NCBI GenBank assembly: GCA_013285685.1
Contig: JABDHD010000031.1
Span: forward strand, 1 to 39,447
Direction: 5' to 3'
DNA length: 39,447 nt
Source of the DNA: Bacteroidota bacterium
GTDB lineage: Bacteria; Bacteroidota; Bacteroidia; Sphingobacteriales; Sphingobacteriaceae
The notes under the pieces were generated by a model. It ran no database searches. It saw nothing but the letters and a program-made list of their open reading frames with translations, and had not been told where the DNA came from. The translations under genes were made by a program, and so were the position numbers. Of the stretch, positions 31,149-39,447 are shown piece by piece. Position 1 is the first letter of the stretch; each line of letters opens with the position of its first letter.

Positions 31149-33518
31149 TTATTTTACTTCAAACATAAAATACTGGCTGCCGGCGTCGCCGTTCGTGGTA
31201 AGACCCTGTACCACCCCAACATATTTTCCGGGCTGATCAGAAGTATAAAAGGACACCGGGCCGCTTGTATTTACTTCGGGTGTCCAGTATAACACGTTTC
31301 GGAAATCGGGGATACGGCTATTGGCCTGCGCTTCGGTGTCATAGGTGGGCGAGTAGAACTCCCGGTGCAGCTGCATACCCTCATAATCAACTACAATCGC
31401 GCGGGGATCAAGTTCTACGCCGCCTAGGTCGCCTTTATAGGTTGTAAAGCTAAATACACCTTCGGCTTCGGCCGGTCCATAGTAATACCTGAATGGCATT
31501 ACCTCCAGTTTGCGGACCTTCAACGGGTCGATGGTAAATATCTTATTGATGTTAAAAATCGGCACTCCGTCAACCAGGCAAAGCGGGTCGCCGTCTAAAA
31601 AGCCGCGCCCATTAAGCACTTTGATATGGAAATTGCCCCGGCTATTTACGATATTATCTTCCGAAACATACTCCCGCAAATCCTCTTCCATTGTTGTAAA
31701 ACGGGTAAAATCATCCAGTTTGTAGGTCTTGTATGGCGGCCCGTAAAATGCACTGCTATCCGTTACCGGGTTATAATACTGTTTTAGCAAGTTGCCCGTA
31801 TAAATGTTAAGGGCCTGTATGCCCAGGCTGTGATCCTCAAGCGCCCTTGTCATATCGCCATGGAATGTAAATACAGGCAAACTGGTGTGCGAATATTGTT
31901 CGGAAAAAGGGCTTATCATGTCAATACGGTAAGTGCTGTCTATCAGTTCATTGGTTTGAACGATCAGTTCGCCGGGGCCGTAAAGATCTTTGGTAAAAAA
32001 AGACAAATGACCCAGCGAGTCGCTTTGTGCCGTATAAAGCTGCACGCGCTTACCGGGTACGCCCAGGTAGGTGATAATGCCCTGTGCAGGCGTGTTGTTT
32101 TGGGTATTAACAATTTTGGCGGTGATAATGTGACCGTCGTATTCAGGCAAAAAATTAAATGCCGGCGTTTTGTTGTCGAGTACGTCGTTCCACGCAAACC
32201 TGCTCCAACCCTGTGTGAGCAGCAGGTCATCCAGGGCCTTGTCGGTTTCGGCGTTGACATTGGTAAAATAATATCCCGGCGATTCAACGTGCCCTTTTAA
32301 ATCCGAGCTCAGCCATAAATAGCTAAAGATATTGCTCTCATCGACAGACTGTAAAGAGTCGATACGATAAACCGCCATTGACATGTCTGCAGTAAGTGTG
32401 CTACCTGAAGGGCTCTTGGCTGAAACACTAACGTTTACGTGTTTACGTGTTCCGTATCGCTGCTGGTCCGATGCAGCGGTGATTAGCAGCTGTTGTTGCG
32501 GCCTTTTAAAATAAAGTCGTTCACAAACCGGCTGTTTTGCGTTATTAAAAATGGTGAAATGTGAAATACCTTCACCCAATTGGTCTTTACTGATCGAGAA
32601 ATGTGCTGTTCCGTTAGCAAACGCAGCACTCTCCGCTACTTTTACGGTTTGGCCGGTGTGCGCAAATAAATATACGTTGCCCGCTGTATTATCAGTCGTT
32701 GTAACCGAAACATTTAAAGCATTGCCGCCATCTGTCAGGGCCATCACATATCCCTGGCTGTTTACATCGGGCAGGGGTTTTGTAACAGGCTGGTTATCCC
32801 CGTTTTTTACCACAGCCCTGTAAATTTCGGCGGCGGCAGGTGTAAATGTGAAGCTCCCCATGCCAAAATGAGCTGATTTAAACCGGGCAACGGTATCATT
32901 TTTTGCATCTATTATTACGCCGTTTACATCCGTACCCTTACCGCCTTGCCCTACAGCTTTAAACGCCACCAAGCTCTTTATCCCCGCAACGAGGTTGCCC
33001 CCCTCGGGAAAAAATTGAATATCATAATCGCTTGAAACCGTCCTTGCCAGCTTTTCGGGTATCCTGAGTGGATTGATAAGCGTGATCTGCTTTTCAAAAT
33101 AATACTCGGGGCTAAAGTTTTTCATCCAGCTGGTATAGGCTCTAAACTTGTAATTTCCATTGCCAACGCTTACCGGGATATACAAAGAACCATCACCTTC
33201 TCCGTTTTTAAGGGCTATTTTCCCTTCAACTACCCGGTTCTGGCTGTTATCCAAAATATCGACGTAAACAACCTTGCTTACATGGAGCGGTTTATGGTCG
33301 TTGCCGTCAACACAATACACTTTAAACCATACGATTTCCCCTGGCAGGTATATATTCTTATCCGTATGAACAAATATTTTCTCCTGCAATGCGCTTTGTT
33401 TATATAGATTAAAGCTGTTTTGAACTGCCTGGATAACTTGCGCCTCGCTGTTTAATAACAGGAATGAAAACAGCATCGATAAGGATACCAGCGCACCTGT
33501 TTTTTTAATAATTCTCAT
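31149..33518 (-). CDS. Large MG2-like periplasmic/outer-membrane protein of a TonB locus
   Basis: A 789-residue protein with a signal peptide (cleavage about residue 27). The block LQEKIFVHTDKNIYLPGEIVWFKVYCVDG is the MG2 (alpha-2-macroglobulin-like) strand set; several further immunoglobulin-like repeats follow, and the end shows a short TonB-plug-like piece (FHIKVLNGRGFLDGDPLCLVDGVPIFNINKIF; KLEVMPFRYYYGPAEAEGVFSF). Such proteins are common beside DUF4249 and TonB genes and probably take part in outer-membrane uptake or assembly; the true role is unknown. It is the last of the four-gene unit starting with the receptor. Confidence 0.7.
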   Translation of the reverse strand: MRIIKKTGALVSLSMLFSFLLLNSEAQVIQAVQNSFNLYKQSALQEKIFVHTDKNIYLPGEIVWFKVYCVDGNDHKPLHVSKVVYVDILDNSQNRVVEGKIALKNGEGDGSLYIPVSVGNGNYKFRAYTSWMKNFSPEYYFEKQITLINPLRIPEKLARTVSSDYDIQFFPEGGNLVAGIKSLVAFKAVGQGGKGTDVNGVIIDAKNDTVARFKSAHFGMGSFTFTPAAAEIYRAVVKNGDNQPVTKPLPDVNSQGYVMALTDGGNALNVSVTTTDNTAGNVYLFAHTGQTVKVAESAAFANGTAHFSISKDQLGEGISHFTIFNNAKQPVCERLYFKRPQQQLLITAASDQQRYGTRKHVNVSVSAKSPSGSTLTADMSMAVYRIDSLQSVDESNIFSYLWLSSDLKGHVESPGYYFTNVNAETDKALDDLLLTQGWSRFAWNDVLDNKTPAFNFLPEYDGHIITAKIVNTQNNTPAQGIITYLGVPGKRVQLYTAQSDSLGHLSFFTKDLYGPGELIVQTNELIDSTYRIDMISPFSEQYSHTSLPVFTFHGDMTRALEDHSLGIQALNIYTGNLLKQYYNPVTDSSAFYGPPYKTYKLDDFTRFTTMEEDLREYVSEDNIVNSRGNFHIKVLNGRGFLDGDPLCLVDGVPIFNINKIFTIDPLKVRKLEVMPFRYYYGPAEAEGVFSFTTYKGDLGGVELDPRAIVVDYEGMQLHREFYSPTYDTEAQANSRIPDFRNVLYWTPEVNTSGPVSFYTSDQPGKYVGVVQGLTTNGDAGSQYFMFEVK

Positions 33519-33597
33519 ATCAGGGTTTTAGTTTATGGTTATCATTCTTTTAAGGTACAATTTATTTAAATCTTTTCACTTTCTGTTTTATCTATCT

Positions 33598-34725
33598 TCA
33601 TTTCCAAAAGCTGGGCACAGTTTTGGTTCCTCTTAGCGTACAATCAACGCAAATTGGATAGGCGCCGGCCCCCGGTGCTGTCGTTGGCATATAGTATGGC
33701 GGATTATGTAAATAATAAAAGTCGATTTCTGCCTGCGTGTTGATTGCCATTACATCTGCCGCGCAATTGATCATGTCATAATAGGTATAAGGAAGCCATG
33801 CCGGTAAATTCCGGCTGTCGATAAATATTCGTTTTTGAGATACGGTACCGGCGGATATGTAGCCAATGACCGGTTCGGCAGGATTACCTACCTCGTGAAT
33901 ATTTCCCGGCAGTTGCGAGGGTTGGGCATCAAATATACTTCCAAGGTTTTCGGTATTGGTTTTTAACAGCTGGTAATAGTTATAGGCATCTGGCGTCAAA
34001 GCATATTGTTTGATCAGGATACTATATCTGTCTTCAATTTTTTCAGATGTGGAGGCCAAAAAGGTTATCGGCGTTTGATAAATTACATCCTGGGATAATT
34101 TAGCCGATGAGTTTAAAACGATAGTGCTGGTGCTATCCGAAGTGAAACAATAATATATTTGCTGGTTTGCCGGCCTTAACGCAACTGTATCCCCGCTTAT
34201 AATAAATTCCGAGTCAAAAAACGAGTTGAACATCCATGTTTCGTTATACTGCCACAAATAGTAGCGCGTGGCATTCGCCGGATCATGTGTGTTTAAATAG
34301 ACCTGGACTCCGTTTGATTCGACAGTATAGCCAACGCTGTCAATCGGCGGGCTTACTTTAGGCGTAAGGAAATCAGAAAGGTAGGCCTTGCCGTCGGCTG
34401 TGTTGATGCGCAAACGATAGGTGCGGGTATTATCCAGGTTTAAGCCCGGCGAAACATATTTGCCATTACCGGCTGCTTGCAGCGGATAAATACGATTATT
34501 GTCGCTTTCGACAGATACAGCCGCGTTTAATTCGGGATTAGCCACTATTTTTTGTTTTATATTTACCGTTCGGCTCAAATTAAATATGGTGGAGTCGGAG
34601 CCAGTATTAATTATACCTTCCACAACTAAATAATTTGCATTGGCGGCAACAACAGGCGGATCGTAGACCTTTCTGCAGGCCATTGCCAAAATAAGCAAAA
34701 TCAAAAAAACATACCTTTTTTTCAT
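33598..34725 (-). CDS. DUF4249 lipoprotein (copy 2)
   Basis: A 375-residue lipoprotein; signal peptide ends in LAMAC (Cys at residue 17). NYLVVEGIINTGSDSTIFNLSRTVNI, YPLQAAGNGKYVSPGLNLDNTRTYRLRI and PVIGYISAGTVSQKRIFIDSRNLPAW are DUF4249 signatures, and it ends in a conserved CVDCTLRGTKTVPSFWK. It is a paralogue of the gene upstream, 7 bp away, and probably arose by tandem duplication. DUF4249 proteins accompany TonB receptors, likely as surface or periplasmic substrate-handling partners (inference). Confidence 0.88.
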   Translation of the reverse strand: MKKRYVFLILLILAMACRKVYDPPVVAANANYLVVEGIINTGSDSTIFNLSRTVNIKQKIVANPELNAAVSVESDNNRIYPLQAAGNGKYVSPGLNLDNTRTYRLRINTADGKAYLSDFLTPKVSPPIDSVGYTVESNGVQVYLNTHDPANATRYYLWQYNETWMFNSFFDSEFIISGDTVALRPANQQIYYCFTSDSTSTIVLNSSAKLSQDVIYQTPITFLASTSEKIEDRYSILIKQYALTPDAYNYYQLLKTNTENLGSIFDAQPSQLPGNIHEVGNPAEPVIGYISAGTVSQKRIFIDSRNLPAWLPYTYYDMINCAADVMAINTQAEIDFYYLHNPPYYMPTTAPGAGAYPICVDCTLRGTKTVPSFWK

Positions 34726-34732
34726 CGTTCTC

Positions 34733-35914
34733 TCATTTCCAAAAAGCAGGCTGCTTATTTGTTCCCCTTATAGTACAATCAGCGCATTCACGCGATGTGC
34801 CTGTATGCCCGACGATCGTCGACCCGAAAGGGCTTACCACGACGATAGCTTGCAGCGGAATAAGCGCAAATTTCGGATTTATATTAAAGTATTCATTTTC
34901 CTGGTTTATCGGCACGGTTGCGCCCAGCCCGTAATAATGAAGGTAGAGCGAATCGATTGGACAATCCTTATAAATCAGTGCCGGCACCCAACCGGGGAGC
35001 TGGTTATTCGTGATGAATATACGTTTGCTGGTCACCCTGCCTGCACTAACGTACCCGATAACCGGTTCGGAAGGGTGCGTCAGCGAGTGAATGTTACTGG
35101 CGATCTGCGTGGGCTGCGGGTCAAATATTCCGCCCAACTCTTCGGAACTCGACTTCAAGGCCTTCCAAAAATTATAAGAGTCACCGGTTAAGCCATATTC
35201 CTTTACCAATATGCTATATTTAGTACCCAGCTTTTCTGAGGATGATGATATAAAGATCACTGGATTGTTCGATATAACGTCCTTCGATAATGTTGCTGAT
35301 GAGGCAATTACAATGTTGCTCGAAGTATCACTTCCCCAACATTGGTAAACTTCATTGCCTGGATTCCGTTCGATCACGGTATCGCCGTTTGAATAATAAC
35401 CCGAGAGGTAATTTGAATGAAATATCCAGCTCTCCCCATAGTCCCAGCGATAATAATGGGTTTGGCTCTTAGGGTCGTGGGTGCTCACATTAAGCTGTAC
35501 GCCATTGGTGTGTATATCGAAGCTAACCGTATCAATCGGAGGGGCATTAACTACCGGCACAAAATCCGACAGATATTGCTCGCCGGCTGCCTGTATCTTT
35601 AAACGATATTTACGGGTGCTGTCGAGGGTCAGGCCGGCAATTCCATATTTTCCGCCGCCTAACTCCTGCAAAGGGTAAATGGTATTTTGGTCGCTTTCCA
35701 CAGCAAGAATACCGCCGGTTACCGGGTTAACTGTTGTCGAGCTTGATAGGTTGACTGTCCGGCTCAACTTTATGATTGTTGAATCGGAGCCGCTATTGAT
35801 TACGCCGTCCACCACCAGGTAGCTATTTGGCGAATTGATTACCGGAGGATTATATGGCTTCTTACATCCCACAATAAAAAATGCAATTATTAAGTATACA
35901 GCTCTTTGTCTCAT
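34733..35914 (-). CDS. DUF4249 lipoprotein (copy 1)
   Basis: A 393-residue lipoprotein; signal peptide ends in FIVGC (Cys at residue 17). NSYLVVDGVINSGSDSTIIKLSRTVNL, the YPLQELGGGKYGIAGLTLDSTRKYRLKI block and PVIGYVSAGRVTSKRIFITNNQLPGW match DUF4249, with the ending ECADCTIRGTNKQPAFWK shared with copy 2. It follows the TonB-dependent receptor by 70 bp. Confidence 0.88.
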   Translation of the reverse strand: MRQRAVYLIIAFFIVGCKKPYNPPVINSPNSYLVVDGVINSGSDSTIIKLSRTVNLSSSTTVNPVTGGILAVESDQNTIYPLQELGGGKYGIAGLTLDSTRKYRLKIQAAGEQYLSDFVPVVNAPPIDTVSFDIHTNGVQLNVSTHDPKSQTHYYRWDYGESWIFHSNYLSGYYSNGDTVIERNPGNEVYQCWGSDTSSNIVIASSATLSKDVISNNPVIFISSSSEKLGTKYSILVKEYGLTGDSYNFWKALKSSSEELGGIFDPQPTQIASNIHSLTHPSEPVIGYVSAGRVTSKRIFITNNQLPGWVPALIYKDCPIDSLYLHYYGLGATVPINQENEYFNINPKFALIPLQAIVVVSPFGSTIVGHTGTSRECADCTIRGTNKQPAFWK

Positions 35915-35984
35915 TACATCCTATTGCAAATCGAACCTTTATGATTCTCCGCGGCCATGGGATTCAAATCGTCTCCCATGATGA

Positions 35985-38750
35985 TCAGAATCTGATATTA
36001 TAATTAATAAACGGAATGGGCGATGCAAAAATGGACAATTTATACCCGCTGATCACTCCGCCCTGTTCCGTAAAGAAGGTGGAATAAGCATTTTGACGGC
36101 CGGTTAAATTATATACGCCTACGCTCCACGAGTTGTGAAAAAACTGGTGCACCCGGTGGTTGCCTTCAATGTTGATCGAAAAATCCGACCTGAAATAATC
36201 GGGTATCCGGTATGCGTTCCGATCTGAATAAAATACCCTTTCCGACCCTGCATACTCATACTTGGCTATTGGCAAAGTGATTGGCCTGCCGGTGCTGTAA
36301 GCAACGTCCAGCGACATGCTGTATCGGTGGGTAAACTTATAATTACCGGTAAAATTAAAGGCGTTGGGTTTATCGTAGTCAGCCGGGTACCACGAACCGC
36401 CATTGATCAGCTCGCCTGCGTTCGGGTCATCCTGCCGCAGCATGGTGCGCGAATAGGTATAGCTTAACCACCCGTTTAGCTTACCGGCGGTTTTTTTCAG
36501 CAAAAATTCCACGCCGTATGCCTTCCCTTCATCATTAATCACATCCTGTTCAACATGCTGGTTCAAAATTAATACTGCCCCGCTACGGTAGTCAAGTACA
36601 TTCCGCAACCGCTTATAGTAGCCTTCAACAGACATTTCTATGGTGTTGTTCGCCGCATTCTTAAACAGCCCGAGTGATGCCTGGTCGCCATATTCAGGTT
36701 TGATATTCGGGTCACTTAGTTTATAAACGTCAGTAGGTGAAATGGCAGTCGAGTTTGATAGTAGATGTATATACTGGTGCAGGGTATTGTAGCCGACTTT
36801 TATAGACAGATCTTCATTTAAAAGGTAACGCGCGGCCAGGCGTACATCAGGCGCTGCGTAGGAATTGATGATCTTGCCGCCCTGGTAGTGCGTGCTGTCC
36901 ACAACGTTATCTGCAATTTTTGGCAGGTTTGGCGCGTACGTATCGACTGTTTGTGCGCCAATGTAATTGTATACATTATATCGCAATCCGGCGCTAACCT
37001 CGAGGTTGCTGTTTATTTCGTACTTGTCGCCAATATAAATTGCACTTTCGGCGGCCTGTTCGGGCGCTATCACTTGCGGCAACACAAGCGAGCCTTTGCC
37101 ATCGGGCTCGTAAGTTCCCGGTTGGGTGTAATAATAGATAGATGTAAGCCCGAAATCAATAGTATGCTTGCTGCTTAAATAATAGGTGAAGTCCGCTCTG
37201 AAGTTTGACTGGTTGATATTATAGCCCAGGTCATATCCGTTCACCGGGTTTGCAGTGCTCGATATGCTGTACTGATACCGGTCGTATCCGGCGGTTATTA
37301 AACTAAACAGTTTGGTGTTGAAGTTGTGCTTCCACTTCATGTTAATGTTTTCGTTCCTGTACTGGTAAAGGGTATCGCTGTTCAGCTTAAAATTATCATT
37401 GCTGATATAGCTGGATACGTACAGATTATTCTTCTCATTAATCTGGTGACTGATGTCGAGGTTCATGTCGTAAAAGGAGGCAGCGCTGTTTTTATAAGCC
37501 TGCGGTAGTAAGCTCAGCAGCCAGTTGGAATAGGAGGTTCTTGCGCCGAAAATAAAAGAGGTTTTATCCTTTACGATCGGTCCTTCAATATTAAAACGGC
37601 TGGTTAATAAACCGATACCTGCCGAGCCGGTAAATATTTTTTTATTGCCTTCGCGGTCGGTTACTTCAAGCACAGATGACAAGCGGCCTCCGTATTTTTC
37701 GGGTATGCTGCTTTTGTACAATTCAATATCTTTTACGATATCCGGGTTAAATGCCGCAAAAAACCCAAAAAAGTGTGCAGGGTTATAAATGGTTGAACCG
37801 TTGAGCAAGATCAGGTTTTCATCCGCCGAACCGCCCCGCACGTTAAAGCCGGTGGTTGCTTCGCCAACCGATGTAACACCCGGCAACGTGAGCACCACTT
37901 TTAAAACATCCGTTTCGCCGAAAGCAGTAGGAATTTGTTTGATATTTTTAATATCGAGGCGTGTAACCCCCAGCTCAACGCTTTTAACATTAGCCACTTT
38001 ATCGGCTGATATTTTTACTTCTTTCAGGCTGTTCACCTGTTCCTGCATCTCGATATTCAGCTTACCGTCTGAATACAGAATGATCTGCCTCCTGGTGTCG
38101 CGCATACCCAGTCCTTTTACATTCAGGACTTGCCTGCCGCGTGGAAGCGTTAAGGTGAAATATCCGAACTGATCCGTAGCCACCCCGCTTTTGGTACTGG
38201 CCACGTAAATGCTGGCGCCAACAATTGCTTCCCCCGACTTAATGTTTCGGATGTATCCGCTTATAGTTGAATTTCCTGGTTTTATGGTATTTGTCCGGAC
38301 GCCGATTTCATAGAGTTTGTTTTCAGTGGTTGCATCCGGCACTTTTTTGTCGGCTTCATCGGTATAATCGGCAACTGCGGCTTGCTTGGGCACGTTAACG
38401 GCTGCCGTCTCGGCAAAGCCGGGAGCGAGTTCTACTTTTATCTGCCGTCCCCTTGTAAGAAACACCTGCTGCCGGGTGGTAATGGCGTAATGGTAATTGG
38501 TTTTGTCAAAGGCCAGGTCCAAAATAGTGGCCAACGGCTTATTGGTAACCTGCAGGGTAACCTTTAAACTATCAAACTGCGCGGCATCATAGTAAAAATG
38601 ATAACTGGTTTTTGATTCAATATCGTTAACGACTTGCGTTATACTCGCCTGCTGAAAATTGACGCTGATCAATTTATTGTTTCCCTGTTGGGCATAGGAC
38701 ACCCGCAAAAAGACAAACAGACAAAAACTGAGAAGGTAGGCTTTTTTCAT
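35985..38750 (-). CDS. TonB-dependent receptor with N-terminal STN domain
   Basis: A 921-residue outer-membrane receptor. After a signal peptide (about residue 20, RVSYAQ) come an STN domain (about 27-100: SVNFQQASITQVVNDIE, YHYAITTRQQVFLTRG), a carboxypeptidase-like regulatory beta-sandwich (about 163-245: STISGYIRNIKSGEAIVGASIYV), a plug (about 260-375: KNIKQIPTAFGETDVLKVVLTLPGV, GFNVRGGSADENLILLNGSTIYNPAHFFGFF) and a 22-strand barrel ending in Phe (INYNIRF). STN domains usually talk to an anti-sigma factor, but no FecI/FecR pair is in the window. The substrate is unknown. It starts a unit with two DUF4249 lipoproteins and an MG2-like protein, 1 bp after the upstream gene's stop. Confidence 0.93.
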   Translation of the reverse strand: MKKAYLLSFCLFVFLRVSYAQQGNNKLISVNFQQASITQVVNDIESKTSYHFYYDAAQFDSLKVTLQVTNKPLATILDLAFDKTNYHYAITTRQQVFLTRGRQIKVELAPGFAETAAVNVPKQAAVADYTDEADKKVPDATTENKLYEIGVRTNTIKPGNSTISGYIRNIKSGEAIVGASIYVASTKSGVATDQFGYFTLTLPRGRQVLNVKGLGMRDTRRQIILYSDGKLNIEMQEQVNSLKEVKISADKVANVKSVELGVTRLDIKNIKQIPTAFGETDVLKVVLTLPGVTSVGEATTGFNVRGGSADENLILLNGSTIYNPAHFFGFFAAFNPDIVKDIELYKSSIPEKYGGRLSSVLEVTDREGNKKIFTGSAGIGLLTSRFNIEGPIVKDKTSFIFGARTSYSNWLLSLLPQAYKNSAASFYDMNLDISHQINEKNNLYVSSYISNDNFKLNSDTLYQYRNENINMKWKHNFNTKLFSLITAGYDRYQYSISSTANPVNGYDLGYNINQSNFRADFTYYLSSKHTIDFGLTSIYYYTQPGTYEPDGKGSLVLPQVIAPEQAAESAIYIGDKYEINSNLEVSAGLRYNVYNYIGAQTVDTYAPNLPKIADNVVDSTHYQGGKIINSYAAPDVRLAARYLLNEDLSIKVGYNTLHQYIHLLSNSTAISPTDVYKLSDPNIKPEYGDQASLGLFKNAANNTIEMSVEGYYKRLRNVLDYRSGAVLILNQHVEQDVINDEGKAYGVEFLLKKTAGKLNGWLSYTYSRTMLRQDDPNAGELINGGSWYPADYDKPNAFNFTGNYKFTHRYSMSLDVAYSTGRPITLPIAKYEYAGSERVFYSDRNAYRIPDYFRSDFSINIEGNHRVHQFFHNSWSVGVYNLTGRQNAYSTFFTEQGGVISGYKLSIFASPIPFINYNIRF

Positions 38751-38751
38751 A

Positions 38752-39447
38752 TTAATTGGTTAAATGGTCATAATAAGATGCAATTTTGACCATTGCCTCT
38801 TCGGGGTTTCTGCGATACTTGACTTGATTTTCCTTTAAATATTTTTGAATCTCTTTTTTCTTGTCTTTAAGAATGTCGAGCAAAGCTCCCTGGCTTGAAA
38901 AGTTGTAATAAATATTGTTTTTCCTGATATAGTAATCCTTTGAGTAGTTGAAATAAGATTCGCTTGTTTGTCCGCCGGTAGTGACCTGGATGCTTTTGGA
39001 GTACCGTGCCAGCACCTGCAGACGACCGGCGTACAACTCATCGTAATAACCGGGTTTTATGGCAGGATTATTTAAAAAAGTTACTGTATCGATGCGGACA
39101 AAATGATGATCGAGGAAATCGAAACTGCTAACCTTATCTTTTATCAAAGTACATTTGGTAAAATGGTTGTACAGCAAAATTACCACCTGGTCGCCGTAAA
39201 TATCGTAGAGCATTGGCACACCGGTAAAATGCATATTGTCATAAAAAACCGAGCCCGGTGTAAACGAGTTGACATCTGCATAGTAGGCATTTCCCTTTAT
39301 GATCGGGTCGTAAAAGTAGTATTCGGTGCCATTGTATAATGGCGATTGCTTCCCGATGGAACCGTAAAAAAGACTGACGGTATTATTTAATGCATTGTGT
39401 TGTGAACTGCTGTCAGCGGGCGCAGCTTGCCCAGCGACCCGTGCACA
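38752..39447 (-). CDS. Hypothetical secreted protein at the window edge (5' truncated)
   Basis: The frame is open from the stop at 38752 to the window end, so the true start is beyond 39447 or just outside; the ATG at 39234 is internal. Read from the edge the protein runs ARVAGQAAPADSSSQHNAL, which looks like the end of a signal peptide and mature start, then beta-rich text with YNGTEYYFYDPIIKGNAYYAD, ending NPEEAMVKIASYYDHLTN. About 232 residues are visible. No domain is recognised. It is nearly fused to the receptor (1 bp gap) and should be co-expressed with it. Confidence 0.6.
   Translation of the reverse strand, partial: CARVAGQAAPADSSSQHNALNNTVSLFYGSIGKQSPLYNGTEYYFYDPIIKGNAYYADVNSFTPGSVFYDNMHFTGVPMLYDIYGDQVVILLYNHFTKCTLIKDKVSSFDFLDHHFVRIDTVTFLNNPAIKPGYYDELYAGRLQVLARYSKSIQVTTGGQTSESYFNYSKDYYIRKNNIYYNFSSQGALLDILKDKKKEIQKYLKENQVKYRRNPEEAMVKIASYYDHLTN

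Noticed and set aside
1..39447. tRNA or rRNA genes
   Set aside because: No cloverleaf with the TTCRANNC/T-arm signature or rRNA-like conserved blocks was noticed in the gene-free spacers; a covariance-model scan was not possible.

Overview
The window looks like a chromosomal segment of a Bacteroidota bacterium, most likely Sphingobacteriaceae (Mucilaginibacter/Pedobacter-like). This rests on a TonB-dependent receptor with an STN domain, tandem DUF4249 lipoproteins, many family-typical hypothetical proteins, promoter boxes of the TAnnTTTG type, starts without Shine-Dalgarno sequences, and intergenic spaces packed with short palindromic repeats. The assignment is by pattern recognition; no database search was run. 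No tRNA, rRNA, CRISPR array or intact insertion sequence was seen.

Layout. 1-5 kb: the 3' end of a GH100-like glycosidase, a PhyH-type dioxygenase, an NmrA-like reductase and a DUF1772 membrane protein (both minus), a ~200-bp MITE-like palindromic element with a 10-bp direct repeat, and an AI-2E/PerM family membrane protein. 4.8-7.1 kb: a YtxH / holin-like / hypothetical envelope trio, a 311-bp tandem repeat block, and a small four-helix membrane protein. 7.1-10.3 kb: a tryptophan operon start (promoter, 19-aa leader peptide with Trp-Trp, terminator/antiterminator, trpE, trpG, trpC). Both junctions of trpE-trpG-trpC are filled by paired palindromic repeats that encode the first 20 residues and the stop codon of TrpG; trpD is not between trpG and trpC. 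10.7-13.2 kb: a secreted M28B (glutamate carboxypeptidase II-like) peptidase and a small ORF. 13.3-14.5 kb: a toxin-antitoxin island whose toxin is split over two frames at an A AAA AAG heptamer, with the second frame overlapping the antitoxin start. 14.5-18.2 kb: an NAD(P) dehydrogenase, a UGT-like glycosyltransferase, a lipoprotein, and a second toxin-antitoxin pair whose RelE/ParE-like toxin is frameshifted.

18.5-29.2 kb is a nearly complete pentose phosphate gene cluster on one strand: polyphosphate glucokinase-like ROK kinase, tkt, a DUF3828 protein, rpiA, tal, a HAD phosphatase, gnd, zwf and pgl. Glucose can be phosphorylated, oxidised through 6-phosphogluconolactone and 6-phosphogluconate, and passed to the non-oxidative branch by enzymes made from one region; only rpe is missing. 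A zeta-toxin-like P-loop gene and a small partner, with their own promoter-like box, sit between gnd and zwf. A RES/Xre toxin-antitoxin pair converges on the end of the cluster with a 3-bp gap.

30.3-39.4 kb (all minus) is an envelope/nutrient-uptake locus: an incomplete hypothetical secreted protein at the window edge, a STN-containing TonB-dependent receptor, two DUF4249 lipoproteins, a large MG2-like periplasmic protein, and a DUF4350 protein. The most unusual signals are the split toxin with a textbook slippery site, the repeat-captured TrpG, the leader-peptide attenuator placed almost at the transcription start, the toxin-like pair embedded in the pentose phosphate operon, and the high density of toxin-antitoxin remnants.
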